DNA of 64,000 bases, from the NCBI RefSeq assembly GCF_041287255.1, contig NZ_JBGGTX010000001.1, positions 186,001 to 250,000 of the forward strand, in the 5' to 3' direction. The stretch is from Tamlana flava. Its GTDB lineage: Bacteria > Bacteroidota > Bacteroidia > Flavobacteriales > Flavobacteriaceae. The notes below the pieces were generated by a model, which searched no databases, was not told the DNA's origin, and saw only the letters and a list, made by a program, of their open reading frames with translations. Positions 37,719 to 47,363 of this stretch are shown here, one piece after another. A program made the position numbers and the translations under genes. Position 1 is the stretch's first letter. Each line of letters starts with the position of its first letter.

Positions 37719-38795
37719 ATGGCAAACCCAAAACAATTGCTGTTTTTGTCAGCTATCTTTTTAATCATTTTAAGAACACAAGCCCAAGACACCCGGAGTT
37801 TTAAGATCTTTCAATTTCCAAAAGATAAAATTCCAACTATAAATGGAGATACTTCTGATTGGGATTTAGTACCAAAAAGTTATACCGTCGGTTTAGATGA
37901 ACTTTGGGATGACAGTGGAAAACAACCCGTTGCAAACCCGAAAAATTTAGATGTAAAAGTGAAAATAGGTTGGGTAAAAGGGCTAAATCGTCTTTACTTT
38001 CTATATGAAGCTTATGATGATTACTGGGATTTTTCGCAATCTGGTTTGCATAACGATACTTTTGAAGTGGTTGTAGATGCCGACCAATCTGGCGGTCCGT
38101 TTATAGATCGTTTTCACCCTAACAAAAGTTTGAATATTATGGAAGCCTACTATTCGTACCATGGTGTTCATGCCCAAAACTACCACATTTTCACTCCAGC
38201 AAAAGACAAGGATTGGACCATGGTTTGGGGCAGTCAACCCTGGATAAAGAATTTGCCCTACGCCAATGCCGCTTACAACTATAATTTTAAACCCGGTGAA
38301 AGCGGAAAGCTTATTCTTGAGTTTTGGATAACCCCTTTTGATTATGCCGGAAATAACCCTGAAAGAGCCATAAAATCAGTGTTGGAAGAAAATAAAAACA
38401 TCGGTCTTTGTTGGGCTATTATTGATTATGATGATGTTACCAAGGAAGAAAACAACGGATTTTGGAACCTTTCAAAAGAGCATACTATGTACGGTAATGC
38501 ATCTTACCTCTTGCCCTTTAAATTAATGCCTTTAGAACAAGAATTCACTAAAGATATTGATGCTAAATGGTCGTTTAAGATTATTGATATGGAAAACAGA
38601 ACCGTTGCTTTTAATGATGAATCACATGGCGAAATAGATTCATGGCATTGGGATTTTGGTGAAGGGAACACGTCAATAGACCAAAATCCTGTTCACCAAT
38701 ACGAAAAGGAAGGAAAATATGTTGTAGTTTTAGAAATCAACGGTCCCAAGGGTACTTCAAAATTATCGAAGGTTTGGGATGTAGCCATAAAGTAA
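37719..38795 (+). CDS. CBM9-like (DOMON-type) protein with C-terminal PKD domain
   Basis: This is a 358-residue exported protein (signal ..LRTQAQ). Residues ~30-265 resemble the CBM9-like sugar- or heme-binding beta-sandwich (PTINGDTSDWDLVPKSYTV, RLYFLYEAYDDYW, FEVVVDADQSGG). The last ~85 residues form a PKD domain (SWHWDFGEGNTSIDQNPVHQYEKEG). No catalytic motif is visible. It lies 11 bp after GH28 and 7 bp before the DUF4450-like gene. A carbohydrate-binding accessory role is inferred from fold and context. Confidence 0.75.
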   Translation: MANPKQLLFLSAIFLIILRTQAQDTRSFKIFQFPKDKIPTINGDTSDWDLVPKSYTVGLDELWDDSGKQPVANPKNLDVKVKIGWVKGLNRLYFLYEAYDDYWDFSQSGLHNDTFEVVVDADQSGGPFIDRFHPNKSLNIMEAYYSYHGVHAQNYHIFTPAKDKDWTMVWGSQPWIKNLPYANAAYNYNFKPGESGKLILEFWITPFDYAGNNPERAIKSVLEENKNIGLCWAIIDYDDVTKEENNGFWNLSKEHTMYGNASYLLPFKLMPLEQEFTKDIDAKWSFKIIDMENRTVAFNDESHGEIDSWHWDFGEGNTSIDQNPVHQYEKEGKYVVVLEINGPKGTSKLSKVWDVAIK

Positions 38796-38802
38796 TTCAA
38801 TA

Positions 38803-41800
38803 ATGTCTTCCTTCAACACCATAAACGTTCTCAAAAGCTTCATGGTACTCATCATGTTCACCATGGGATGTTTTGCCCAGGTAGAATATAAAACGCAACC
38901 ACAAAGAAAAATACATTACGTGCCAGACGGCGAAAGTTTTATTCTAAAAAATGGCACTCGAAAATTCAACCGTGCTTTATATGGCACAAACACTGGTTTT
39001 CGAGTTGAAACAGGTGATTTACCTGAATTTGCCATGTATTTGCCCGGAATGGGCGGTAATTTTAAGCTGGGCATTTCAACAGAAACTTCCAGTAAATGGC
39101 TCCCCGAATGTGATTCCATAAAAACTGTTTACACCCCGGGTGTGATGCACTATGAAGTTCGAGATAGCCAATTAAACCATGAGATTATAAAGATTGACGT
39201 TGCTGCTCATGCCACAAATGAAGCCTTTTTGTTAAAGGTGGAAACAGAAAATATTCCCAAAGACATAAAACTTATTTGGGTTTACGGGGGAGCAACGGGC
39301 AAAAAATTTCATCGCGATGGCGATATTGGTGCTGACCCAGAATCGGTATTTTATATGCTTCCTGAATATTGTGTCAATAATCAATATGAAGTTAAAAACG
39401 AACATTTTAAACTCGAATTTGGTTCTGAAAGTAATAAGCAAAAAACTGGCAACAACCGAACTATTTTAGGTTATTTTCCAAAATCAAACACCAAAATAGT
39501 TAACGCTGATTTAGAAAAATCCCCTAAAGGCCTCTATAATTCCACATCAGATGGCTTACCTATTATAATTGGTGAAATTGTATTAAAATCATCAGAAAAA
39601 CTATTTTGGAAACTAGAAAATGAAGGTGCCTATTCAAAGACTCCACAAAATCAAATCGAATTAGAATTCCAACAAGTTCTTGAAAAAGCAAAACAGCTTA
39701 GAAATCGAGTTACCTTAAAAACTCCAGATCCGTACATCAACACTTTAGGTGGCGCATTGGCAACTGCTGGTGATGCCATTTGGGAAAGTCCCGCTTACTT
39801 ACACGGCGCAGTGGCTTGGCGTATGCACTTAAATGCATGGCGAGGCGCCTATGTAGCGCATCCATTAGGTTGGCACGATAGAGCCCAAACGCACTTTGAA
39901 AGTTATGGAAATTCACAGGTTTTAGAGCCCGAAACTGGTCCTGTGGTTTTAGATAGCTCTAGAAATTTTGCCAGACAGAAAGAGGTTTTAGGTACCGCTA
40001 TGTTTAGTCGCGGATATATTAGCAGAAACCCCAATAACAATACCAAAGCACATCATTATGATATGAATTCCGTGTTTATTAATCAGATTTTACGTGGATT
40101 TCAATGGACTGGCGACTTGGAATTCATGCGAAAAATGTGGCCTATTATTAAACGACATATAGCTTGGGAAAAGCGTAATTTTGATGCTGATGGTGACGGA
40201 CTTTATGATGCCTACGCTACCATTTGGGCTAGCGATGCCTTGCAATATTCGGGTGGAGGTGTAACTTATGCCTCGGCTTACAATTATTCAGTAAACCATT
40301 TGGCGGCAAGTATAGCGAAACTTCTGGGCGAAAACCCAGAACCTTATTTTGAGGAAGCAAAACATATCAAAAATGCCATTGAAAAGCATTTATGGATTGC
40401 CGAAAATGGGGTTTTTGCCGAATACAAAGATTTGCTCGGGCAACAACTTTTGCATGATAACCCAGGTATTTGGACGATTTACCATGCATTGGATGAGAGT
40501 ATTGCCAACAGCTTTCAGGCGTATCAAGCTTTAAGGTATATTGACACCCAAATGCCACATATTCCAGTAAAAGCAGAAGGTTTACCGTTTGAGGATTTAG
40601 AATTGATTTCCACCAGTAATTGGCAACCCTACACTTGGTCTGTCAATAATGTGGCACTTGCTGAAAATCTGCATACAGCACTGGCTTATTGGCAAGGAAA
40701 CCGAAAGAAAGAGGCCTATAAATTGTGGCAAAGTGCTTTGTTGGAAAGTATGTATTTAGGAGCTTCTCCAGGCGGATTTCAGCAACTCTCCTATTATGAT
40801 GCCATTCGTGGTGAATTGTACCGCGATTTTGCCGACCCAATTGGAATGGCTGCACGTTCATTAGTCGAAGGTTTGTTTGGAATACAACCTAATGCTATTG
40901 AAAAGACATTGTTTATCAAACCCGGTTTTCCAAAAGAATGGGAGAATGCTTCGTTAGAAGTTTCTGATATTAAAATTGCTTACTCGGAAGAAAACAACAG
41001 TTCTAAATATTTAATCGAATCTAGATTTAAAAACGAAATGAAACTTCATTTAGAAGTCGACGCTACTCTCGATGCTATTGAATTTGTGAAAGTAAATGAC
41101 GAGAATACGACTTGGAAACTTGATAAAAATGTTGTTGGAAACCCTAAAATAATCATTGAGAGTCCGTATCAAAAACATTACAACATTGAAATAAAATGGA
41201 ACGGCGAAAAACTGGAACAACCAAAATCACAATTTGAAACTCAAATAGGTGATTCAATTAAATTTAATGTTTCAAAATCAGAAATTATTCAAATTCAAGA
41301 CCCGCAATCCGCAATTTCAGAAATAAGCAAAACCTCCAATCAATTCAATTTTAAAATAGAGGCAGCAAGTGGAAACAAAACATTTTTTATTCAGTTAAAG
41401 CAAAACGAAGTTCTTTGGTGGCAACCGATTTATTTGAATATTTTGGAGGACAAAGAAAACTCTAAATTTCAAAATTGGGATGAAAAACTTTCAGAAGAAA
41501 CCATTTTTGAAACCATTCCATTAGAATCTATTTTCAACAATAAAGTCACCAATGTTTTTGAGGAAAAATATTTAAGTCCACGACCAACATCACCTACTTT
41601 ACAATTACCGACTCAAGGTATTGGTAATTGGTGCTATCCTTATGTAAAACCTAAAATCGATGATTCAGGATTACGTCAAAAAGCAGGAGAAAATAATACG
41701 ATTATAAGTCCGCAAAACATTCCTTTTACAACGCCTTCAGATAAAACCAAAAACAATATTGCTTTTGCTTCTCAATGGGATAATTTTCCAAAGTCAATTG

Positions 41801-42231
41801 AAGTTCCCCTTTCAGGACAAGCTTCCCATGCGTATTTTATGATGGCTGGAACAACAAACCCAATGCAAAGTCGGTTTGTTAATGGTGAAATTACAGTGAA
41901 CTATACAGATGGCTCTTCAGAAATCCTTCATCTGAAAAACCCAGAAAACTGGTGGCCGATTGAACAGAACTATTTCATTGATGGGTTAGCATTTACAACC
42001 GATGCGCCAAAACCGCCCCGAGTGTATTTTAAAACAGGGGAAATTACCAGAGATTTTAAAGATTTTATAAGTATCAAAGGATTTACTGATTTTGGAGTTG
42101 ATGGTGGGGCTGGAACGATTTTAGATTTGCCTTTAAACCCAGTAAAAACAATAAAATCATTGGAATTAAAAGCTGTCGCAAACGATGTGCTTATTGGTTT
42201 AATGAGCGTAACATTAGTGAGAGAAAAATGA
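38803..42231 (+). CDS. DUF4450-like protein with (alpha/alpha)6 glycosidase core
   Basis: This is a large exported protein of 1142 residues (signal ..MGCFAQ). The N-terminal ~290 residues are beta-rich and look like the DUF4450 region (FNRALYGTNTGFRVETGDLPEF, FHRDGDIGADPE). The centre, about 300-700, resembles six-hairpin glycosidases (GH63/GH78-like): WRMHLNAWRGAYVAHPLGWHDRA, NFDADGDGLYDAYATIWASDA, GASPGGFQQLSYYD, then a beta domain with PNAIEKTLFIKPGFP. Acidic residues in DADGDGLYD and AESP-like loops are candidates, but the catalytic pair is not identifiable. Its 3' end overlaps the next gene by ATGA. The activity is unknown. Context suggests a pectin side-chain glycosidase, for example one releasing rhamnose. 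Confidence 0.72.
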   Translation: MSSFNTINVLKSFMVLIMFTMGCFAQVEYKTQPQRKIHYVPDGESFILKNGTRKFNRALYGTNTGFRVETGDLPEFAMYLPGMGGNFKLGISTETSSKWLPECDSIKTVYTPGVMHYEVRDSQLNHEIIKIDVAAHATNEAFLLKVETENIPKDIKLIWVYGGATGKKFHRDGDIGADPESVFYMLPEYCVNNQYEVKNEHFKLEFGSESNKQKTGNNRTILGYFPKSNTKIVNADLEKSPKGLYNSTSDGLPIIIGEIVLKSSEKLFWKLENEGAYSKTPQNQIELEFQQVLEKAKQLRNRVTLKTPDPYINTLGGALATAGDAIWESPAYLHGAVAWRMHLNAWRGAYVAHPLGWHDRAQTHFESYGNSQVLEPETGPVVLDSSRNFARQKEVLGTAMFSRGYISRNPNNNTKAHHYDMNSVFINQILRGFQWTGDLEFMRKMWPIIKRHIAWEKRNFDADGDGLYDAYATIWASDALQYSGGGVTYASAYNYSVNHLAASIAKLLGENPEPYFEEAKHIKNAIEKHLWIAENGVFAEYKDLLGQQLLHDNPGIWTIYHALDESIANSFQAYQALRYIDTQMPHIPVKAEGLPFEDLELISTSNWQPYTWSVNNVALAENLHTALAYWQGNRKKEAYKLWQSALLESMYLGASPGGFQQLSYYDAIRGELYRDFADPIGMAARSLVEGLFGIQPNAIEKTLFIKPGFPKEWENASLEVSDIKIAYSEENNSSKYLIESRFKNEMKLHLEVDATLDAIEFVKVNDENTTWKLDKNVVGNPKIIIESPYQKHYNIEIKWNGEKLEQPKSQFETQIGDSIKFNVSKSEIIQIQDPQSAISEISKTSNQFNFKIEAASGNKTFFIQLKQNEVLWWQPIYLNILEDKENSKFQNWDEKLSEETIFETIPLESIFNNKVTNVFEEKYLSPRPTSPTLQLPTQGIGNWCYPYVKPKIDDSGLRQKAGENNTIISPQNIPFTTPSDKTKNNIAFASQWDNFPKSIEVPLSGQASHAYFMMAGTTNPMQSRFVNGEITVNYTDGSSEILHLKNPENWWPIEQNYFIDGLAFTTDAPKPPRVYFKTGEITRDFKDFISIKGFTDFGVDGGAGTILDLPLNPVKTIKSLELKAVANDVLIGLMSVTLVREK

Positions 42232-43304
42232 ACAGAAAAGAGTTTTTAACATTTACATTTTTAACGTCTTTAGGCGCTATGCTTCCTATTAATGCATTTA
42301 GTGTTTTAACCCAAAACCGGTGTCCAAAACTTTCCGATTTTGAAAAACGATTATCGCCAGTTGGAAGAGCTTTAGAGTTTGAGGATTATTATGTTTGGTG
42401 CAATAGCCCCATTGAAGGCCCTGATGGAAAAATTCATGTATTTTTTTCACGTTGGCCAAAATCAAAAAGTATGAGTGGTTGGACACATGCCTCGGAAATC
42501 GCTCACGCTGTTGCCGATAAACCTGAAGGCCCGTATGAACATGTAAGCACTGTTCTAGCACCTCGAGGTGAGGGATTTTGGGATGCCACTACCTGCCATA
42601 ACCCGAGCATTCATTATGTTGATGGAAAATATGCTTTGTTTTTTATGGGAAATTCCAACGGCAAGCTGGATACACAAAGGGTTGGCTTAGCAATTGCTAA
42701 TTCACTATATGGACCATGGAAGCGACCTGACAAACCGTTGTTGCTACCAGGAAAAGTAGGTGAATGGGATGACCATTGCACAACAAATCCATCATTTTTC
42801 AAACATCCAAACGGTGAATACTGGTTGTATTACAAGTCGTTTGATACTGAAGGCTACGTCCATCCAAAATTTAAAATTAAAGGTAATCGTAAATACGGTT
42901 TAGCAACCTCCAAGTCGCTATTTGGACCTTATAAAAAATATGACGGCAATCCTGTTATTGACTATCATGAAATGGGAAACAATCAACAATGCGAAGATGC
43001 TTATGTTTGGTATGAAAATGGCAAATTTAAAATGCTGGCCAGGGATTTAGGGGTTTATGGTATTGATGTTGGTTTATACATGGAATCGGATGATGGCAAA
43101 GATTGGTCAGAACCTGAAATTGGCTATCAACAACTTAACAAATATTTAAATCAGCCACCTGCGCCAAAGCATTTGAATCGCTATGGTAGAGCCGAAAGAC
43201 CCCAACTACTTTTTCAAAACGGAAAACCAACCTATTTGTTTACGGCTTCACAAGGTGGCAAATACGAAACAGCCTCGGGCTTTATTTTTAAAATCAATTC
43301 ATAA
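42228..43304 (+). CDS. GH43-like beta-propeller protein with Tat-like signal
   Basis: This is a predicted five-bladed propeller glycosidase of 358 residues. The N-terminus MNRKEFLTFTFLTSLGAM resembles a twin-arginine signal with RK in place of RR, so the export route is uncertain. Propeller motifs are WCNSPIEGPDGKIHVFFSRWP, CHNPSIHYVDGKYALFFMGN, CTTNPSFFKHPNGEYWLYYK, QCEDAYVWYENGKFKMLARD and AERPQLLFQNGKPTYLF, each one blade. Glu in CEDAYVW and Asp in the blade loops are possible catalytic residues. The start overlaps the preceding stop by 4 nt, so the two proteins are translationally coupled. Substrate is unassigned. Confidence 0.72.
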   Translation: MNRKEFLTFTFLTSLGAMLPINAFSVLTQNRCPKLSDFEKRLSPVGRALEFEDYYVWCNSPIEGPDGKIHVFFSRWPKSKSMSGWTHASEIAHAVADKPEGPYEHVSTVLAPRGEGFWDATTCHNPSIHYVDGKYALFFMGNSNGKLDTQRVGLAIANSLYGPWKRPDKPLLLPGKVGEWDDHCTTNPSFFKHPNGEYWLYYKSFDTEGYVHPKFKIKGNRKYGLATSKSLFGPYKKYDGNPVIDYHEMGNNQQCEDAYVWYENGKFKMLARDLGVYGIDVGLYMESDDGKDWSEPEIGYQQLNKYLNQPPAPKHLNRYGRAERPQLLFQNGKPTYLFTASQGGKYETASGFIFKINS

Positions 43305-43317
43305 AACACTCCTGAAA

Positions 43318-45474
43318 ATGAAAAAATCAAACTTCCTTTTACTACTAATACCTTTAATTTTAATTGCATTTTCTTGCACTAAAAAAGAAGAAAAGCCAAA
43401 TAAAATTGACCGAAAGGCAGTAGTAACCAGACACAACGTAAAAATTTCGGAAGTAGACACCTTAGGTTCATTAAATGTGGGAAACGGTAAATTTTCATTT
43501 ACAGTAGATGTTACAGGATTGCAAACGTTTCCTGAATTTTACAGTAATGGCGTACCGTTGGGAACGCAATCAGAATGGGGTTGGCATACGTCGCTAAACA
43601 CCGAGGATTTTAAACATGAAGAAACTTTAAAAGCCTATAATTTTAATGGAAACCCAAACAGTTTGTACGCCATACAAAATAGAGAGGATAAAAGGGCTAT
43701 GGCAGCAGCCGATTATTTTAGGGCTAATCCACACCGACTTCAATTGGGAAATTTTGGATTGGAAATCCTTAAAAAGGATGGCTCAATAGCTAAACCTGAA
43801 GACATTAAAAATATAAACCAAGAATTGAATTTATGGACAGGTAAAATTGAAAGCGCCTTTAACGTTGAAGGTGTTCCCGTGAAAGTCATAACATATGGTG
43901 ATTCAAAAACCGATGGCATTTCTGCTAAAATAGAGTCTCCGTTACTTAAAGAAAACCGATTGCAATTAAAGTTTAGATTTTCTTATCCAACCAACGAATT
44001 CGCCGATAAGGGCACCAATTATTCACAGAGTAAAAAACACACCACCGAAGTTAACAAAGAAAACGGAAACTCTTTTTTGTTTATCAGAACTTTAGATAAC
44101 GACCAGTATTTTGTATCCGCCAAACTATCTTCAGAGGCCGAACTTTCAAAAATTGAAGACCATTATTATACTCTATTACCGAATTCGGACGGAACTTTAG
44201 AAGTGACCGTGCAGTTTTCCGCCGAAAAAACTAATTCAGTTTTGAATGATTTCAATGTTATTGAGCAAAACAGTATCGCTCAATGGGAGGAGTTTTGGTC
44301 GTCTGGTGGCGCTGTGGATTTCTCAGAGTGCACAGACTCCAGAGCTTTTGAGTTGGAACGGCGCGTGGTATTATCACAATATTTAACACGTTCGCAATGT
44401 GCTGGACATTATCCTGTGCAAGAAACAGGGTTAACCTATAACAGTTGGTACGGAAAACCACACATGGAAATGTATTGGTGGCACGCGGCGCATTACCCAC
44501 TTTGGGGGAGAACGGACTTATTAGAAAACAGCATGCATTGGTATTTTGATGCATTTGAAGGCGCCAAAGAAATTGCCCAAAGACAAGGCTATAAAGGTGT
44601 GCGCTGGCAAAAAATGACCGACCATGCCGGTGGCGAAGCGCCATCAAATGTGGGGTCGTTTTTAATCTGGCAGCAACCTCATGTTATCTATTTGGCTGAA
44701 CTGATTTACAGAAACAACCCAACATCAGAAAACTTAGAAAAGTATAAAAACTTAATTTTTGAAACTGCCAATTTTATGGCATCCTTTCCTAGTTATGATG
44801 CAGAAAATGATAGATACAATCTGGGAAAGGGTGTTATTCCAGCCCAAGAGTGTTTTGACAAAACGGAGACTTTTAATCCACCTATGGAACTTTCCTATTG
44901 GAAATGGGGATTGGAAAAAGCCCAAGAATGGCGCAAAAGATTAGATTTAGAACCCAACAAAGAATGGCAAAAAATAATTGACAAGCTGTCACCAATGGCA
45001 CAAAACGATGGTGTGTATTTAGTTGCAGAAAGTGTACCGAATTCTTATTCGGAAACGAGCGAACATACCATTGACCATCCTGCCGTTTTGGGGGCAATTA
45101 GCTATCTTCCTCAAAATAATTACATCGATATACCAACAATGAACAGAACGTTTGATGTTGTTAATAAAGTTTGGACATGGAATCACACTTGGGGTTGGGA
45201 TTTCCCATTGGAAGCTATGGCAGCCACCCGATTAAACAGACCTAAAGATGCCATAAATGCATTGTTCAGAGGTGAAATCACGAATACTTATTTGCCAAGT
45301 GGACATAATTACCAAACACCAAGATTAACACTTTATCTGCCAGGAAATGGTGGTTATCTTTCTGCCATAGCATTGATGTGCGCCGGTTACGATGGTAATA
45401 CCATTGATAACCCAGGTTTCCCAAAAGATGGTACTTGGAATGTGAAATGGGAAGGTTTAAAACCTATGCCTTAA
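43318..45474 (+). CDS. Six-hairpin (GH65/GH95-like) glycosidase lipoprotein of unknown specificity
   Basis: This is a predicted glycan-active enzyme of 718 residues. I chose the ATG at 43318 because it gives a clean lipoprotein signal (IAFSC, Cys20), whereas the longer frame from 43183 runs through the previous gene and has no signal. The N-terminal ~300 residues are a beta-sandwich (SLNVGNGKFSFTVDVTGLQTFP). The (alpha/alpha)6 part has ERRVVLSQYLTRSQCAGHYP, YGKPHMEMYWWHAAHYPLWG, VRWQKMTDHAGGEAPSN and TWNHTWGWDFPLEAMAATR. This resembles the GH65/GH95 clan, but no family can be fixed. It is the last gene of the GH28 operon, 13 bp after its neighbour. Confidence 0.75.
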   Translation: MKKSNFLLLLIPLILIAFSCTKKEEKPNKIDRKAVVTRHNVKISEVDTLGSLNVGNGKFSFTVDVTGLQTFPEFYSNGVPLGTQSEWGWHTSLNTEDFKHEETLKAYNFNGNPNSLYAIQNREDKRAMAAADYFRANPHRLQLGNFGLEILKKDGSIAKPEDIKNINQELNLWTGKIESAFNVEGVPVKVITYGDSKTDGISAKIESPLLKENRLQLKFRFSYPTNEFADKGTNYSQSKKHTTEVNKENGNSFLFIRTLDNDQYFVSAKLSSEAELSKIEDHYYTLLPNSDGTLEVTVQFSAEKTNSVLNDFNVIEQNSIAQWEEFWSSGGAVDFSECTDSRAFELERRVVLSQYLTRSQCAGHYPVQETGLTYNSWYGKPHMEMYWWHAAHYPLWGRTDLLENSMHWYFDAFEGAKEIAQRQGYKGVRWQKMTDHAGGEAPSNVGSFLIWQQPHVIYLAELIYRNNPTSENLEKYKNLIFETANFMASFPSYDAENDRYNLGKGVIPAQECFDKTETFNPPMELSYWKWGLEKAQEWRKRLDLEPNKEWQKIIDKLSPMAQNDGVYLVAESVPNSYSETSEHTIDHPAVLGAISYLPQNNYIDIPTMNRTFDVVNKVWTWNHTWGWDFPLEAMAATRLNRPKDAINALFRGEITNTYLPSGHNYQTPRLTLYLPGNGGYLSAIALMCAGYDGNTIDNPGFPKDGTWNVKWEGLKPMP

Positions 45475-45488
45475 CGTTTATTTGATAT

Positions 45489-45496
45489 TATTTTTG
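45489..45496 (+). promoter_or_regulatory. Candidate -7 box of AraC regulator
   Basis: TATTTTTG is a perfect TAnnTTTG match 46 nt before the AraC-family ATG. No clear -33 element is seen, and no CAGGAT box. Confidence 0.4.
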
Positions 45497-45542
45497 CTTA
45501 TAAATTCAAATAGAATTAATTTTAAGCTATAAAAATACATTG

Positions 45543-46409
45543 ATGAAACTTCACCTTTTAGACCGAAGTAACCTTTCCAACAGTTCGTTTACCACCAAAG
45601 TAAATGAGTATCCTTATTTTTTAAAAATATGGCATTATCACCCGGAATTAGAATTGGTTGTGGTTTTAAAAAGTGAAGGAACTTGCTTTGTTGGTGACAG
45701 TGTGGAAAAATTTGGCATAGGAGATATTGTTTTAATCGGAAAAAATTTGCCGCATATGTGGTTAAACGATGAAGGCTATTTTCAACAATCTTCAAAGGAA
45801 ACAGCCAAAGCCATAGCTATTCATTTTAAACAGGATTACTTGGGTCCCAAGTTTTTTGAAACCCCAGAGATGATTTATATTTTGGAACTGTTTGAACGTG
45901 CCCGTTTCGGCATTAAATTCTTAAATATTAACAAAAATCTAATAACCGATATTCAAAATATGCTGGAGCTAAAAGGCTTTGAAAAAACAATGGCTTTTCT
46001 CAATATACTCAACAGTTTGGCAAAACATAAAGACACGAAACGGCTTTCCAGTCCCGGTTTTGTTAGCTCTTTTCAAACTTCAAAAAGTGACACGCAAGAT
46101 ATAGTTCACGCCTATATTTTCAAGAATTTTAATCAAGACATCACATTAAATAAAGCGGCCGAAATTGCCCATATGAATCCTTCTGCTTTTAGTAGATATT
46201 TCAAAAGAATAAACCAAAAAACATTCTCACGGTACATTACGGAAATTCGCATTGGTTACGCCTGTAAATTGCTATTGGAAAACAAATACAACATCTCTGC
46301 AATTTGCTATGATTCAGGTTTTAAAAACATTTCCAACTTTAATAGACAGTTTAAACTCATCATGAACTGCACGCCTTCTGAGTATTTACAAAAATATGAA
46401 AAGCGATAA
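45543..46409 (+). CDS. AraC-family transcriptional regulator with N-terminal cupin
   Basis: This is a 288-residue regulator. The N-terminal half has a cupin-like sugar-sensing domain (WHYHPELELVVVLKSEG, FGIGDIVLIGKNLPHMW). The C-terminal ~100 residues are two helix-turn-helix units of the AraC type (LNKAAEIAHMNPSAFSRYFKRI and ISAICYDSGFKNISNFNRQFK, ending TPSEYLQKYEK). A TTG at 45540 directly precedes the ATG, and the ATG is preferred. It sits between the GH28 operon and the deoxysugar operon. AraC proteins often activate from sites just upstream of the RNA polymerase box, so it is a candidate for binding the CAGGAT boxes. This is inference. Confidence 0.9.
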   Translation: MKLHLLDRSNLSNSSFTTKVNEYPYFLKIWHYHPELELVVVLKSEGTCFVGDSVEKFGIGDIVLIGKNLPHMWLNDEGYFQQSSKETAKAIAIHFKQDYLGPKFFETPEMIYILELFERARFGIKFLNINKNLITDIQNMLELKGFEKTMAFLNILNSLAKHKDTKRLSSPGFVSSFQTSKSDTQDIVHAYIFKNFNQDITLNKAAEIAHMNPSAFSRYFKRINQKTFSRYITEIRIGYACKLLLENKYNISAICYDSGFKNISNFNRQFKLIMNCTPSEYLQKYEKR

Positions 46410-46558
46410 GACCTATTTGTGATTAATTGCTTAAATGTTAATAACTACGGAATTAAAGCAAAAAAAGTATCATATAAAATCAATTATTAGGAAGATTTTC
46501 AATCTTTTTCAAGCTAATATTGTAACTTGATATTCTGCTAAATTAAAACTAAACTTAC

Positions 46559-47338
46559 ATGTCTAAATTCAGTTTAAAAAATAAAGTTGCCGTTGTTACC
46601 GGAGGTGGAAGTGGTATTGGCGAGGCTATTTCGCTGACCTTTGCCCAACAGGGTGCCAAGGTTCATATTCTCGATTTCAATTTGGAAGCGGCCGAACATG
46701 TTGTTTCTCAAATCAAAAAACTTGAATCTTCAGCCGAAGCCCATAAATGTGATGTTTCAAATCAAAAAAATGTATTTGAAGTCATTAACGGTATTTTGAA
46801 AACTGAAAACATAAACATATTAATAAATAACGCAGGCATTGCACATGTTGGCAATATTGAAGCTGTTGAAGAGGCCGATTTAGACCGACTTTATAACGTT
46901 AACATTAAAGGTGTTTACAACTGTTTAAAAGCAGTAATTCCATCCATGAAAAGTCATGGTGGCGGTGTGATATTAAATCTGGCTTCCATTGCATCATCAG
47001 TTGGTTTGAGCGACCGTTTTGCCTATTCCATGACCAAAGGAGCTGTTTTAACTATGACTTATTCTGTGGCCAAAGATTATATTAACGACGGTATTCGATG
47101 CAACAGTATTGCTCCTGGACGTGTGCATACGCCTTTTGTTGATGGTTTTATAAGTAAAAATTACCCAGGAAGAGAAGCAGAAATGTTTGAAAAACTATCT
47201 AAAACACAACCTATTGGGCGTATGGGCAGCACACAGGAAATGGCAGATTTAGTGCTATTCTTGTGTTCTGATGAAGCTGGCTTCATTACAGGTTCAAACT
47301 ATGCCATTGATGGTGGATTTGTAACACTAAACGGATAA
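46559..47338 (+). CDS. SDR dehydrogenase, probable 2-keto-3-deoxy-L-fuconate/L-rhamnonate dehydrogenase
   Basis: This is an NAD(P)-dependent short-chain dehydrogenase of 259 residues. The Rossmann motif TGGGSGIG is at 14-21, NNAG near 90-93, and the catalytic Ser143, Tyr156 and Lys160 are in LASIASS and YSMTK. It is followed after 25 bp by an FAH-family hydrolase and then by LutABC. In the non-phosphorylative L-fucose and L-rhamnose pathways, an SDR oxidises 2-keto-3-deoxy-sugar acid to the 2,4-diketo acid that an FAH hydrolase cleaves. The pairing here supports that step, while family membership alone would not. TAATATTG at 46515-46522 is a possible -7 box. Confidence 0.8.
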   Translation: MSKFSLKNKVAVVTGGGSGIGEAISLTFAQQGAKVHILDFNLEAAEHVVSQIKKLESSAEAHKCDVSNQKNVFEVINGILKTENINILINNAGIAHVGNIEAVEEADLDRLYNVNIKGVYNCLKAVIPSMKSHGGGVILNLASIASSVGLSDRFAYSMTKGAVLTMTYSVAKDYINDGIRCNSIAPGRVHTPFVDGFISKNYPGREAEMFEKLSKTQPIGRMGSTQEMADLVLFLCSDEAGFITGSNYAIDGGFVTLNG

Positions 47339-47363
47339 TCACTCAAAATATAAAACGAAACTG

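Noticed and set aside
43183..43317. Longer N-terminus for the six-hairpin lipoprotein gene
   Set aside because: It overlaps the 3' end of the GH43-like gene out of frame and hides the lipoprotein signal that starts at 43318.
44258..44647. 129-residue minus-strand open frame inside the six-hairpin gene
   Set aside because: It is a shadow frame with no signal, domain or promoter, and the opposite strand encodes conserved enzyme motifs.
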